Counted from the first letter of the stretch, positions 26,718 through 35,589 are shown. The stretch: DNA of 64,000 nucleotides from Betaproteobacteria bacterium (GCA_013298695.1 JAAFIS010000001.1:124001-188000); one strand, 5' to 3'. Translations and numbers: made by a program. Notes: generated from the sequence alone by a model not told the origin.

Positions 26718-27746
26718 TTATCGAAACCAGCGCGGTGGATCTGGAGCGTATCCGTTGTGTCCGTAGGACTCTGGAAACGGGTTCGGTGTGCGCTCATCAC
26801 GGTGAGCTTCGCGGATCACTCCCATTGATACGAGATTCGAATAGCTGTCGTAGCGGATGCGGATCACTTCGCTGGGCGCCGCGCTGGCGCGCTCGAAGTG
26901 ACTGCGAGTAATGCTGTCGTACTCACGTCTTCCGTGCCCCGTGCCGAGCGACTCTTCAACGCGTTGCGGTGCTGCGGCGGCGCGATCACTCAACTGTGCC
27001 GAACGCTTCGCACTCTCGCTTCGTGCCGAGGACGAGCCGACACCATCGGTTGCCGATGGCGCGGGTGATGCAAGCGGCGCTGACTCTGCGGGCGCGCTGC
27101 GCTCGCTGTAGTTTTCGCGCGTTTCGCTGCTTTTTTGGCGCGGTGATTCGTAGCGATACGGCTGATTTAGCTCGGGCTCATTAATGCGCGGCGCAGGATT
27201 CCAGCGAATCGGAGCACGCTCTGGGAATACTGCGATGCCGATAGTGCCAACGTTGTCGGGTCGACCGGTGCGCGATGCGTACGACTTCGGCGACGCAACG
27301 AACGTGAAGGCCGCGACTTCAGTGTCGCTTTTCCTCCAGCCGGATACCGCGTAGCTCTGAAAGCGGTTAATGATGTATCCCGTTTGATCAACGCTCGCGG
27401 TTTCGCCCGACACTACGTTGACGCCGTCAACCGATGTCACCGCAAGAATGCGTTCGCGTGCACGGTTAGTTACGGTGACCGAGTATTTCGCGCCGGGCGT
27501 GCCTGCCACCCAATATTCGCCACCAAAACGATAGAGCGGTAGCGCTTGGCCCGATGCGCGATCAATCACTGAAATCTGCGCAAGGCTTCCAAGCGAATAA
27601 AGCGCTGGGGCGGACGAATGCGCCGCTGCGGATTTACCGCCCATCGAAAGGATGGCGATGGCCGATGCTGCTGCGATCGCAGTGATTCGAGCGTTTGCAG
27701 GCCACGCGGCGAGCGCGGTGGTGCGGGGGGCGGATTGGATTTTCAT
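26718..27746 (-). CDS. Exported protein of unknown function
   Basis: The product is 342 residues with a signal-like hydrophobic stretch near the N-terminus (ITAIAAASAIAILSM, ~20-34). Residues ~50-175 form a beta-rich domain (YRFGGEYWVAGTPGAKYSVTVTNRA, VDQTGYIINRFQSYAVSGWR, GTIGIAVFPE). The remainder is low-complexity, rich in Ser, Glu, Arg and Pro, ending in Pro-rich DPPRWFR. A start 108 bases upstream is in frame, but AAGGAGA precedes the ATG chosen. It lies just upstream of the ECF sigma gene on the same strand and could be a target or sensor for it. Confidence 0.7.
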   Translation of the reverse strand: MKIQSAPRTTALAAWPANARITAIAAASAIAILSMGGKSAAAHSSAPALYSLGSLAQISVIDRASGQALPLYRFGGEYWVAGTPGAKYSVTVTNRARERILAVTSVDGVNVVSGETASVDQTGYIINRFQSYAVSGWRKSDTEVAAFTFVASPKSYASRTGRPDNVGTIGIAVFPERAPIRWNPAPRINEPELNQPYRYESPRQKSSETRENYSERSAPAESAPLASPAPSATDGVGSSSARSESAKRSAQLSDRAAAAPQRVEESLGTGHGRREYDSITRSHFERASAAPSEVIRIRYDSYSNLVSMGVIREAHRDERTPNPFPESYGHNGYAPDPPRWFR

Positions 27747-27868
27747 AACAGTCTCCTTCGTTGAGGAACACGCGAATGCCGCGCTTATTGACTGAAACGA
27801 ATGGGCTGAGAAAACGGGGTTATCGTTTCCAAACAAATTGCAAATGGTAAGCAATATTGCACACGTAG

Positions 27869-27885
27869 GCCCAATTTAATTGGGC
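27869..27885. repeat. Intergenic palindrome GCCCAATTTAATTGGGC
   Basis: A perfect dyad with 8-base arms around a single T, in the gap upstream of the exported protein gene. Near copies occur elsewhere in the window (35590, 38002, 45602), always between genes. Confidence 0.8.
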
Positions 27886-28034
27886 TGTAATAGCAATTAG
27901 CTTACAGATCGAGAAATAAACAAAATACTGCGATAGCCCATTAAAAACAACGATTGAACTCTGAATCCGCTAGTGAGCACAACTTTGACTCAACTGAGTG
28001 CGCTGCCACAGAGGCCGCGCCCCCTCTTGACCGT

Positions 28035-28769
28035 TCAGGGCTGTGCTGTGGGTGATGTGACAACGTCGGTTGGGATGATCGTTGGCATTACCGTGGGTTG
28101 ACCTTCGGCGTCGCGCAACATTTCGCGCAGCGTTTGCCCATCGATCAACTGCAGCTGGCGCCCGGCAGCGAAGGTGCGCGCCTCTTGTGTGAAGCTCCCG
28201 GTAGTAATGGCGATACCACCCGAGGCTTTGCTCACGATCACCATGCTGTAGAGCTCTCGAATGGCTCCGATATCCACGCTAGTTTGTCGCCATGCTTTGC
28301 AGTGTGCAATGAAAATCTGTCGCCCGCGCGTGAGTTGCAGATTTCGCGAACCATCATCTGTGCTGCCGCCACGTTCGGTAATTTGAAATCCGCGACGACG
28401 AAATGCTTCCACCGCTAGCAATTCAAATTGGCCCCAGCTCATGCGGGGCGCTGCGGGCGGGCTGCGATCTGCGTTTTTAAATGCGGCCTTTGCCGAGTCA
28501 TTTCGAAGCATGAAACTCAACGCGCCAAACACTGTGCAGAGGGCAAGCCCGGCCACCGAAGCGATGTCAATAGCGCTATACCAGCGCTCTGCAAGATCAG
28601 TTGCGGGATTGACGGCTGCATGAGCCCCTTGCAGCAGGAAGAACACAACGCCGCCGGCTAACAACCAGCCCCACCACGGCAGCATACCGAGCGCGCCGAC
28701 GAGCGACCAAGCGCCTCGCTCGCGAGCCAATGTAAGCGCCCTTTGGCGATGACGTGACGAAAATATCAA
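28035..28769 (-). CDS. Membrane protein with Mrr-like restriction endonuclease domain
   Basis: The product is 244 residues with two membrane helices (WWGWLLAGGVVFFLLQG, ~31-47, and VAGLALCTVFGALSFML, ~72-88). A C-terminal Mrr_cat-like domain follows (FELLAVEAFRRRGFQITERGG, RELYSMVIVSKASGGIAITTGSFTQEA). In typical members the catalytic motif reads D(G/x)GxD...QCK. Here the second acidic position is Asn (DGSRNLQL) and the Gln is His (IAHCK), so nuclease activity is doubtful. Proteins with this domain order are widespread and poorly characterised. Confidence 0.8.
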   Translation of the reverse strand: MIFSSRHRQRALTLARERGAWSLVGALGMLPWWGWLLAGGVVFFLLQGAHAAVNPATDLAERWYSAIDIASVAGLALCTVFGALSFMLRNDSAKAAFKNADRSPPAAPRMSWGQFELLAVEAFRRRGFQITERGGSTDDGSRNLQLTRGRQIFIAHCKAWRQTSVDIGAIRELYSMVIVSKASGGIAITTGSFTQEARTFAAGRQLQLIDGQTLREMLRDAEGQPTVMPTIIPTDVVTSPTAQP

Positions 28770-29087
28770 GCGAGAACCAGATCGTAGAAAAATTCGGACG
28801 GCAACGTTAGCATGCGATGAACAATTGCAGCAGCAGGAAAACCTGAAAAAATCCCTGTCCTCAACCGCGCGAAACCTCTTTGTAGCAGATATATCCTAAG
28901 TCATAAGAGATTAAGTTTCGGCGATTGATCTAGCGCAAGCTGTGTCATCGTTGGTGCGGTTCGGAGTACAGAAAAACCATTTAAAAGCAATTTTGATTGG
29001 GGTTAAAGAAGGATTTATGCAGGTATTGACTTATGCCAAATAGTCCGTTGCAGCCCAGTTCACTTGGCGTTTTCGTCCGTTGGCTAT
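28770..29087. other. Gap between the Mrr-like and creatininase genes
   Basis: About 318 bases on the upstream side of the Mrr-like gene. I find no gene, clear terminator or repeat; it is AT-richer than the neighbours and presumably holds the promoter of the Mrr-like gene. Confidence 0.45.
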
Positions 29088-29894
29088 TCACAAATGCTGA
29101 ACATCGCTCGGCCAACGATGAATCTCTTCGAACACTTTCACCCAACCACTCGCAAGTTGATCGAGGATTTGTTCGCCTTTTTCGAGCGAAGCGGTCGTTG
29201 GGTCGCCAACAGTGCCGTTGTGTGAAATGTCCGAAGTTGTCCACGCTTTTGTTAGGCGGCCAATGAAGTACGTCAGCTGATCCGCTCGCTTCTCTGCAGG
29301 CCAGCTCGCTTCCGCACGATCCATGTGCACGGTGTCTGGCAGGAGTTTCATCATCAGCGAAGTCTCGCCGTCGCCTGCGTGAATGCCAATCGCCGCTTCT
29401 TTCGGCGACAGCAGCGAATCAATCGTGTTGGGCACATCCCAAATAAACAAATGCCAGCAGTGGTAATCGCGATATTTCACATGCAAATCACGCGCTGCGA
29501 TACGCAAAATTTCCGGTTGACCGCCGTGCCCGTTCACCAAAACGAGTTTGCGGAACCCGCTCACATACGCCTGCTCACCGATTTCCATGAGTAGCGTCGT
29601 GAGCGTATTTGCGGAGAGCGTAATAGTGCCAGGAAAACCGTCGTGTTCATTGCTTTTTCCGTAGTAAAGCGGCGGCAAGCACAACGCCGGATTGCTTTGA
29701 GGCAAACGATTGAGCGCCTCACCAATCACGCCGAGCGTCAACGCCGAATCCACGGCTACGGGCAAATGCGGGCCATGCTGCTCAATCGAACCGATTGGCA
29801 ATATGAGCGGAACGTTCGCCTTATCCGGCAAGTCACGAATCTCTTGCCAAGTTCTGTAAGCGTAATAACGAGAGGCGGGAATGAAGCCGTGCAT
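29088..29894 (-). CDS. Creatininase family amidohydrolase
   Basis: The product has 268 residues. Family motifs: LPIGSIEQHGPHLPVAVD with metal ligands Glu, His and Asp, LVNGHGGQ, and IHAGDGETSLMM with a further ligand. The family includes creatinine amidohydrolase and related cyclic-amide hydrolases and peptidases of cofactor pathways; the substrate here is not evident. It lies beside an FAD oxidase and a RidA gene on the same strand, which suggests catabolism of a nitrogen compound. Confidence 0.9.
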   Translation of the reverse strand: MHGFIPASRYYAYRTWQEIRDLPDKANVPLILPIGSIEQHGPHLPVAVDSALTLGVIGEALNRLPQSNPALCLPPLYYGKSNEHDGFPGTITLSANTLTTLLMEIGEQAYVSGFRKLVLVNGHGGQPEILRIAARDLHVKYRDYHCWHLFIWDVPNTIDSLLSPKEAAIGIHAGDGETSLMMKLLPDTVHMDRAEASWPAEKRADQLTYFIGRLTKAWTTSDISHNGTVGDPTTASLEKGEQILDQLASGWVKVFEEIHRWPSDVQHL

Positions 29895-29919
29895 GATTTT
29901 TTGAATGATGAGAGAACGA

Positions 29920-30040
29920 TGTAGGCGCGGGCTTGACCGCGCTTCAATGGGCTTCGTTAATGTTAATTCGTTGCTGAAAGTGACTCAGCGTCGCGACTCA
30001 GATTCGAAATTGATCGAGCGACGTCAAGCCGTCGCCTACA
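29920..30040. repeat. Inverted-repeat pair between the creatininase and FAD-oxidase genes
   Basis: The left arm (29920-29942) begins TGTAGGCG and contains GGCTTGAC. The right arm (30018-30040) is its near reverse complement and ends CGCCTACA. The arms are about 23 bases with a few mismatches and are separated by about 75 bases. The right arm overlaps the stop codon of the FAD-oxidase gene. Confidence 0.75.
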
Positions 30041-31364
30041 GGGTGTTGCGATGCTGCCAACCGCGCAACTTCCCCGGATTCAAAAGCCCCAGCGGATCAA
30101 ACCGCTGCTTCGCCGCCACTTGTTTCGGATCAATCTGCCGCGAATTGCCTTCTTCTACTTCATACACATGCGGATTCATCACATATGCACCATTCGCCTC
30201 GAACGTTGCAATGTCGCGATCAATTTGTTCTCTCGATTCAAACTTGAGCACCGGCAATCCCCCGCAAGCAATTGCGCCTTCCGCATCGCGAATAAACTCG
30301 AAATGCATCATCACGCGAGGGTTCATCGCTTCGTATAAAGCGTTGGCCTGTTTCACCGGATCGGTCAAGATGCACTGCAAATAGGTAAACGTTGAATCAA
30401 GTCGTAACACGTGCATCGTGGTGTGATTCCAGCAAAACTCATGCGCGTAGCGACCTCTCGACGCCGCCTCTTCGGCGCTCGCAAAATGATTCACCGTGCC
30501 GCCGTGCGCAGCCACTAGTCCGCGATACGCCGCTTCGCCGCTATCTGCAACAAGCGAAATCGCATACGGCAAATCAGGCGTCAATTGCTTCTTCAAAAGC
30601 AACATGTATTTTGTAAAGCCCGAAGCGAAAATGCCGCACTGCTTCTTCGCGAGTGCTGGCGCAGCAGAAAATGCCGCGCCGAATCGCATCGCCGCATCAA
30701 ACGATGGAAAGCTCGCGTAGGTCTCATTCCAATGCTGTTTCGGCGCGAGCGCAATAGTCAACTCAACAATGATGCCGTTCGTCCCGTACGCATGCGCGAG
30801 CGCAAGACATTCATCGCCGACAAGCTCAACAATTTCCGGTGTTTCGGAAACCCTCATCACCTTGAGCGAGAGCACATTTCCAGGCGCATAGATCGGCCCG
30901 AAATTGATTGAACCCACGCCACCGAAACCGCCGCCAAACAAACCGCCAACCGTGGCCATTCGAAACGTGCTCGGATAAGTGCGCTGCTCGAACCCTTTCG
31001 CATGCGCAGCGCTTTCAAGTCCAAGCAACTTGCAACCCGCTTCCACCGTTGCCATTCCGCGCTCGATCGAAACAATGCGATTCATCGCCGTCATATCGAT
31101 CACAACACCGCCTTGTAAAGGAATCGCTTGCCCATAGTTGCCCGTGCCAGCGCCACGTATCGTGATCGGTGTTTTGGTTTTCACGCATTCACTCACCACT
31201 GCGGCTAGCTCTTCGCGCGTGCGCACTCGCACGACCGCTTCGGCTCGCTTATCGTCAAGCGCCTGCTTCAGCAGCGGCGAGAACCAGTAATAGTCCTTGG
31301 AAAGTTTTTCGATCTCTTTGTCTTCGGTGACCCAATCGAGAGCGGGTAAGCGATTTGTAATCAT
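30036..31364 (-). CDS. FAD-binding oxidoreductase (GlcD/PCMH type)
   Basis: The product is 442 residues. The FAD-binding PCMH domain is recognisable: AVVRVRTREELAAVVSEC, ITIRGAGTGNYGQ, GVVIDMTAMNRI, then TVGGLFGGGFGGVGS. A C-terminal oxidase cap follows, ending PLGLLNPGKLRG, which is typical of glycolate/D-lactate dehydrogenase relatives. The substrate is a 2-hydroxy acid or similar; unknown. It is probably in one transcription unit with the RidA gene upstream and creatininase downstream, although inverted repeats lie in both gaps. Confidence 0.9.
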   Translation of the reverse strand: MITNRLPALDWVTEDKEIEKLSKDYYWFSPLLKQALDDKRAEAVVRVRTREELAAVVSECVKTKTPITIRGAGTGNYGQAIPLQGGVVIDMTAMNRIVSIERGMATVEAGCKLLGLESAAHAKGFEQRTYPSTFRMATVGGLFGGGFGGVGSINFGPIYAPGNVLSLKVMRVSETPEIVELVGDECLALAHAYGTNGIIVELTIALAPKQHWNETYASFPSFDAAMRFGAAFSAAPALAKKQCGIFASGFTKYMLLLKKQLTPDLPYAISLVADSGEAAYRGLVAAHGGTVNHFASAEEAASRGRYAHEFCWNHTTMHVLRLDSTFTYLQCILTDPVKQANALYEAMNPRVMMHFEFIRDAEGAIACGGLPVLKFESREQIDRDIATFEANGAYVMNPHVYEVEEGNSRQIDPKQVAAKQRFDPLGLLNPGKLRGWQHRNTL

Positions 31365-31381
31365 GTTGAAAATGAGTGCTT

Positions 31382-31491
31382 ACCTCTCCCTTCGGGAGAG
31401 GTCGGCCGCCGGGCCGGGTGAGGGAAATCGGCGTTGAGCGTGGAGAACCCTCACCCAACGCTGCGCGTTGACCTCTCCCAAGGGGAGAGGT
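31382..31491. repeat. Palindromic intergenic element (ACCTCTCCC...GGGAGAGGT)
   Basis: Inverted copies of ACCTCTCCC / GGGAGAGGT bound the element. The left end itself forms a hairpin (CCTCTCCC-TTC-GGGAGAGG), and CCGGGTGAGGG faces CCCTCACCC inside. Elements of this kind are common in many proteobacterial genomes. Confidence 0.8.
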
Positions 31492-31500
31492 AAAAATCTT

Positions 31501-31899
31501 TCAATCGATCTTTGCAGCCGTAATCTCAACCTCCACCAACCACTCTGGTCGCGTAAAGCCAGACACCATTAGCAGCGTACTCGCCGGACGACAGTCACGC
31601 AAATACCCTGAACGCACTCGCGAATACTCTGCGATATGTTCGCGTTGAATCAAAAACGTTTTCACGCGCACCAGATGTTCGACTGTCATCTCTGCGCTCG
31701 CGAGAATGGCGACGATGTTTTGCCATACAAGCTCTGTTTGCGCAGCGATCCCTTCGGGCCACGAACCATCAACTCGCACCGGCAGCTGACCGCTCGATTC
31801 TAAAATCCGCGCACCGGGCGCCAATTCAATCGCGTGGTTATACGTGGAAAGCGGCGCATAGATTTGCGGCGGTGTGTGGGGTTTCCAAATTGTTTTCAT
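31501..31899 (-). CDS. RidA family protein (YjgF/YER057c)
   Basis: The product is 132 residues. RidA proteins hydrolyse reactive enamines and imines made by amino-acid enzymes, or act in dedicated catabolic pathways. Family pattern: LESSGQLPVRVDGSWPEGIAAQ, QNIVAILASAEMTVEHLVRVKTFL, and a C-terminal RPASTLLMVSGFTRPEWLVEVE. The catalytic Arg appears as RPAS. The position before an FAD oxidase and a creatininase-family hydrolase suggests a pathway role. Confidence 0.9.
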   Translation of the reverse strand: MKTIWKPHTPPQIYAPLSTYNHAIELAPGARILESSGQLPVRVDGSWPEGIAAQTELVWQNIVAILASAEMTVEHLVRVKTFLIQREHIAEYSRVRSGYLRDCRPASTLLMVSGFTRPEWLVEVEITAAKID

Positions 31900-32027
31900 A
31901 GCGAAGGATCAATCTTGTTTCGCACAATGCGTGCCGAGCAGGCAAGCCCATGCAATTTTCGGGCTCACGACAGGTTTTGCCAAGCCACGCAACCGATAAT
32001 AGTCGCTCCAAACGCCTAGAGCCTTTC

Positions 32028-33257
32028 ATGAACGATTCCATTCGCGCGAAAAACTTAGTTCGCGCTCTACTCGCCGTGTCCATCATTCTCGGCATCGCAA
32101 TGGGCACGCGAAACGCGTTCTCTGGTTTGTTCTTGCAACCGATTTCGAGCGACATGAAGTGGGGCCGCGAGGTGTTTTCTTTCGCGATCGCGCTACAAAA
32201 TTTGGTGTGGGGTGCGTCGCAACCCTTCATCGGCTACATCGCGGATCGCTATGGTGCAAAGCGCGTGCTACTGATTGGCGCAGCACTCTACAGCGTCGGC
32301 TTGCTGTGGACGGCATTCTTGTCGAGCGGCACCACGCTCGCGCTCTCTGGCGGCATCATCATGGGTGTTGCCGTTGCTTGCACCACGTATTCGGTGGCTT
32401 ACAGCGTGCTCGGGAAAATGGTGGACGCGTCGCGCCGCGCGTGGGCGTTCGGCATCAGCGCCGCAGCGGGATCGTTTGGCCAGTTCATCATGATTCCGGT
32501 CGGACAGTGGTTTATCTCGCATGATGGATGGGCGTTTTCGCTCATCGGGTTAGCGGTAGTCACAGCCACGATTGCGCCATTGGGCTGGTATTTTGCAAAA
32601 CTTGGAGAGCAGGGAAAGTTGCCCCAGCCCTCAAGCGTCGGCCAAGCCACTGCGGGTGAGGCGATGAAAACAGCATTTGCTGATCGATCGTATCTCTTGC
32701 TGACGCTCGGCTATTTCGTGTGCGGCTTCCAAGTGGTTTTCATCGGCGCACATCTAACGCCGTACCTTATCGATAAAGGCACGCCTGCACACGTCGGCGT
32801 CACTGCGCTCGCGCTTGTCGGGCTTTTCAATTGCATCGGCACGTATGTCGCGGGCGTCGTCGCCGGAAAAATGCCGAAGCGATATGTGCTCTCATTTATC
32901 TACATCATGCGTTCGGTCGTGATTGTGATTTTCCTCGCCGCGCCGCTCACCGCGTGGTCGGTGTATTTGTTCGCAGCTGCCATTGGCGTATTGTGGCTCT
33001 CGACCGTGCCGCCAACGAACGCGCTCGTCGCTCAAATTTATGGTGCGCGCTACTTAGGCATGCTCGGCGGCATCGTCTTCTTTAGTCACCAGGTCGGCAG
33101 CTTCTTGGGCGTGTGGCTCGGCGGTAAGCTCTTCGATTTGCAAGGCAATTACAACACCGTGTGGATGCTTACCATCGCACTCGGCATCTTCGCCGCGCTC
33201 GTGCATTTGCCGATTGATGAGCGGGCGTTGGATGCACGAGGAACGGTTCCTGCGTAG
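32028..33257 (+). CDS. Major facilitator superfamily transporter
   Basis: The product has 409 residues with about twelve membrane helices. The MFS signature between TM2 and TM3 is GYIADRYGAKRVL; the equivalent in the second half is VAGKMPKRYVLSFIY. It looks like the oxalate/formate- or monocarboxylate-type branch (NAFSGLFLQPISSDMKWGRE). The ATG at 32028 (MNDSIRAKN) is chosen; an earlier in-frame start would add 26 non-hydrophobic residues. It is divergent from the RidA-FAD oxidase-creatininase group and may import their substrate. Confidence 0.9.
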   Translation: MNDSIRAKNLVRALLAVSIILGIAMGTRNAFSGLFLQPISSDMKWGREVFSFAIALQNLVWGASQPFIGYIADRYGAKRVLLIGAALYSVGLLWTAFLSSGTTLALSGGIIMGVAVACTTYSVAYSVLGKMVDASRRAWAFGISAAAGSFGQFIMIPVGQWFISHDGWAFSLIGLAVVTATIAPLGWYFAKLGEQGKLPQPSSVGQATAGEAMKTAFADRSYLLLTLGYFVCGFQVVFIGAHLTPYLIDKGTPAHVGVTALALVGLFNCIGTYVAGVVAGKMPKRYVLSFIYIMRSVVIVIFLAAPLTAWSVYLFAAAIGVLWLSTVPPTNALVAQIYGARYLGMLGGIVFFSHQVGSFLGVWLGGKLFDLQGNYNTVWMLTIALGIFAALVHLPIDERALDARGTVPA

Positions 33258-33360
33258 CCCGGATGCTCGCATCCGGGTCCCCCTTATTCGACGAAATCAC
33301 GAACGAATTGATCGCTTCGCTATTTGTTTACAGAAACCCGGATGCGAGCATCCGGGCTAC
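33254..33360. repeat. Inverted-repeat pair with GTAGCCCGGATGCTCGCATC arms
   Basis: The left arm is 33254-33278. The right arm 33336-33360 is its reverse complement (ACCCGGATGCGAGCATCCGG followed by GCTAC). Each arm also contains a CCGGATG-CATCCGG dyad. The left arm begins at the stop codon of the MFS gene. This is a REP-type element. Confidence 0.85.
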
Positions 33361-33373
33361 GAGATACGTGGTG

Positions 33374-33871
33374 CTACACCTTCGGAATCCGACTCAAATG
33401 CTCGTGGATAATTTGCCACTGGCCGTTCATCTTCACTAGCACCCGCGTACCTCGCCCCTGAATGCGAAATTGCTTGTCGCCTTGCGCGCCTTCCCAGTTG
33501 TAGGTGTACGTTGCAGTGGCGCTCGTTTGGTCAGTCGATAGCACGACGATGTCCGAGAGATAAAACCGCGCTTTCTTCACGCTCGGATCGCCGCGCCAGG
33601 TTTTCTCGAATACGGCTTGAATTGCTGTGCGACCGCGAAAATCGCCGTCGTTGAAACGAAAGAACGCTTGCTCATGAATCATGTGACGAATGAGATCGAA
33701 ATCCTCTTTCTCTGCAAGCGCTTCGAAGTTGTGAAGAAATTGAACTACTTCGTCCGAAGTGAGCGGTGTATCCATTGCAGCTCTTCTTTCAGGTGGATTG
33801 ACACAGCCGCCGAGCGTGGCGGCGATCGCAATCATAAAACTCGCGGTGGCGATGAACAAACGTTGCTTCAT
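33374..33871 (-). CDS. SnoaL/DUF4440-like lipoprotein
   Basis: The product is 165 residues. The lipoprotein signal ends in lipobox ATLGGC (Cys about residue 22). The mature part has the NTF2-like pattern: VVQFLHNFEALAEKEDFDLI, FRFNDGDFRGRTAIQAVFEKTW, and strand-rich SATATYTYNWEG ... NGQWQIIHEHLSRIP. Such domains bind small ligands or act as scaffolds. The start at 33871 gives MKQRLFIATASF; an upstream start would overlap LysR. It lies 8 bases after LysR. Confidence 0.82.
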   Translation of the reverse strand: MKQRLFIATASFMIAIAATLGGCVNPPERRAAMDTPLTSDEVVQFLHNFEALAEKEDFDLIRHMIHEQAFFRFNDGDFRGRTAIQAVFEKTWRGDPSVKKARFYLSDIVVLSTDQTSATATYTYNWEGAQGDKQFRIQGRGTRVLVKMNGQWQIIHEHLSRIPKV

Positions 33872-33879
33872 CGGCCCTC

Positions 33880-34812
33880 TCACTTCTGTGCTTCCTTTTT
33901 TGCAAGCGCCGCAAAACTCGCTTCCCAATGATCGATGCAAGCGCGCACTTTCGGTAAACGATGTCGCTCGTGCAGCATTACCGCGTAGATAGGAATGGGT
34001 TCTTCCGCGTCGAATTTGTGCAACACACGCATCAGCGAACCGTTGGCAACGAGCGGCGCGACGAGCAGTTCGTTCAAGCGCGCGATGCCGACGCCTTCGA
34101 GTGCAAGCGCAAGCACGATGGAGGTGTTGTCTGCGCGCGTGTGACCTTTCACGATGAGCGTTGCATCGCGTTTTGGACCCTTCAACGCCTCACTCGATTT
34201 TAGTTGCCAACGATTCAACGATTGACTCGCGCTATTGGCAATCAATCGATGTTTGTCGAGGTCTTCGGGTTTTTTTGGTGTGCCGAATTCGCGCAAATAC
34301 TGTGGCGTTGCGTAGAGTTTGCGGCCATGCATACCGATTTTTCGGGCAATTAGATTCTCGCTCACTGCAACGCCCGCGCGAATCGCGACATCAATTCCGT
34401 CGCGCGCCAGATCCACCGCGCGATCATCTGCCGCGATATCCACTTGCAGCTTCGGATGTTTTTTGTAGAGCGCGCGCAACGACGGCACGATCACTCGCTG
34501 CGCCAATACCGGGCTCACAGCGACGCGCACCCAGCCGCTTGGCCCGGAGAGCCGACCCGACAACTCCACATCCAGCTCAGCTGCCGTTTCCAACATGCGT
34601 CGTGCGTGCGTGAGAAACGTGTCGCCTTCGTCGGTCAAGCTCAAACCGTGCGTCGTGCGATGTAGCAGGCGAACCCCGAGTGATTTTTCGATACGCACGA
34701 TCGCACGCGAGACTTGGCTTACCGGTTCATTGCGTTCAAGCGCAGCGGCGGAGAGCGTGCCGAGTTCGGCAACGCGAAGGAAGAGGGCAGCGTCTTCGAG
34801 ATTGAGTTGCAT
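33880..34812 (-). CDS. LysR family transcriptional regulator
   Basis: The product is 310 residues. The N-terminal helix-turn-helix reads LEDAALFLRVAELGTLSAAALERNEPVSQVSRAIVRIEKSLGVRLLHRTTHGLSLTDEG in register with the family. A periplasmic-binding-protein-like effector domain follows. It is divergent from a small gene and a tautomerase gene at 34947-35542, with a 134-base gap that should carry the binding site; these genes are its likely targets. Confidence 0.93.
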   Translation of the reverse strand: MQLNLEDAALFLRVAELGTLSAAALERNEPVSQVSRAIVRIEKSLGVRLLHRTTHGLSLTDEGDTFLTHARRMLETAAELDVELSGRLSGPSGWVRVAVSPVLAQRVIVPSLRALYKKHPKLQVDIAADDRAVDLARDGIDVAIRAGVAVSENLIARKIGMHGRKLYATPQYLREFGTPKKPEDLDKHRLIANSASQSLNRWQLKSSEALKGPKRDATLIVKGHTRADNTSIVLALALEGVGIARLNELLVAPLVANGSLMRVLHKFDAEEPIPIYAVMLHERHRLPKVRACIDHWEASFAALAKKEAQK

Positions 34813-34946
34813 GCCGCGATTGTGTGGCGTTTGCTTCAGTTTTGCAAATTATGCAAAGCCAAAGTGCTTTTTGTTGGGTTTCCGGTAATTGGGCTTGCAA
34901 ATACAGTTCAACCCATCGAAACGAAAACACAGAGAAGGAAAGCATC

Positions 34947-35168
34947 ATGAACGACACGTCCACTTACACACCACGATTCATGCGTTCGCAAGCGCTTGAT
35001 GCCGACGCGCTTGCTGCGATTCACGAACTCGCGAAACAACGCGCGCAAACGCTTCGCCGCGAAGCGGTTTCGGGCTTGATTGATGATGCGATTGCGTGGG
35101 TCTTTCATCGAGATGGTGCGGTTCGCCGTGCAACAAATGCGCGCTCGGACGTCGCATGCCACTCGTAA
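34947..35168 (+). CDS. Small protein encoded upstream of and overlapping the tautomerase gene
   Basis: The product is 73 residues with no recognised family. It is soluble, helical and rich in Arg and Ala (ALDADALAAIHELAKQRAQTLRREA). GAGAAGGAAA lies just before the ATG. Its 3' end overlaps the tautomerase start by 13 bases in another frame, so the two are probably translationally coupled and both controlled by the divergent LysR. Confidence 0.65.
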   Translation: MNDTSTYTPRFMRSQALDADALAAIHELAKQRAQTLRREAVSGLIDDAIAWVFHRDGAVRRATNARSDVACHS

Positions 35169-35542
35169 CCCTTACCGTTCGCAAGCAGCAGCCGTCGCAA
35201 TTCAAAACGATCGTACTCGACGCCGTACACGAAGCGCTAGTCGCGGTCGGCGTGCCGCGTGCGGATAAATTTCAGCGCGTGTTGTCACTCGACGAAGAGG
35301 ATTTTCGATTCGACCCAAGCTATCCCGATGCCGCAACGCCGCGCGGCACGGACTACGCGCTCATCGAAATTCTCTGGTCAGTCGGGCGCAGCGTGAAAGT
35401 GAAACGGCAGATGCTGGAAGCGCTCATGACGCGCCTTGAACAACAGGGCGTCAATCCTGAACACATCACCGTCGTGTTCAAAGAAACGCAGTGGGAAAAC
35501 TGGGCGTTTTCAGGCGGGCGATTGCTGCATGCGCAGGCGTAG
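35156..35542 (+). CDS. Tautomerase family protein (4-oxalocrotonate tautomerase-like)
   Basis: The product is 128 residues from MPLVTLTVRK, placing Pro2 as the catalytic base after Met removal, as in this superfamily. The protein is about twice the size of a classical 4-OT, matching the fused two-unit forms (second unit around RGTDYALIEILWSVGRSVKVKRQMLEAL). Substrate unknown. The start is fixed by the Pro2 motif; the upstream ATG at 35096 would lose it. Confidence 0.85.
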   Translation: MPLVTLTVRKQQPSQFKTIVLDAVHEALVAVGVPRADKFQRVLSLDEEDFRFDPSYPDAATPRGTDYALIEILWSVGRSVKVKRQMLEALMTRLEQQGVNPEHITVVFKETQWENWAFSGGRLLHAQA

Positions 35543-35589
35543 TTTCCGCTGATTTCACCTCGTCTACGCTCAATAGCTACGTCCGCCAT

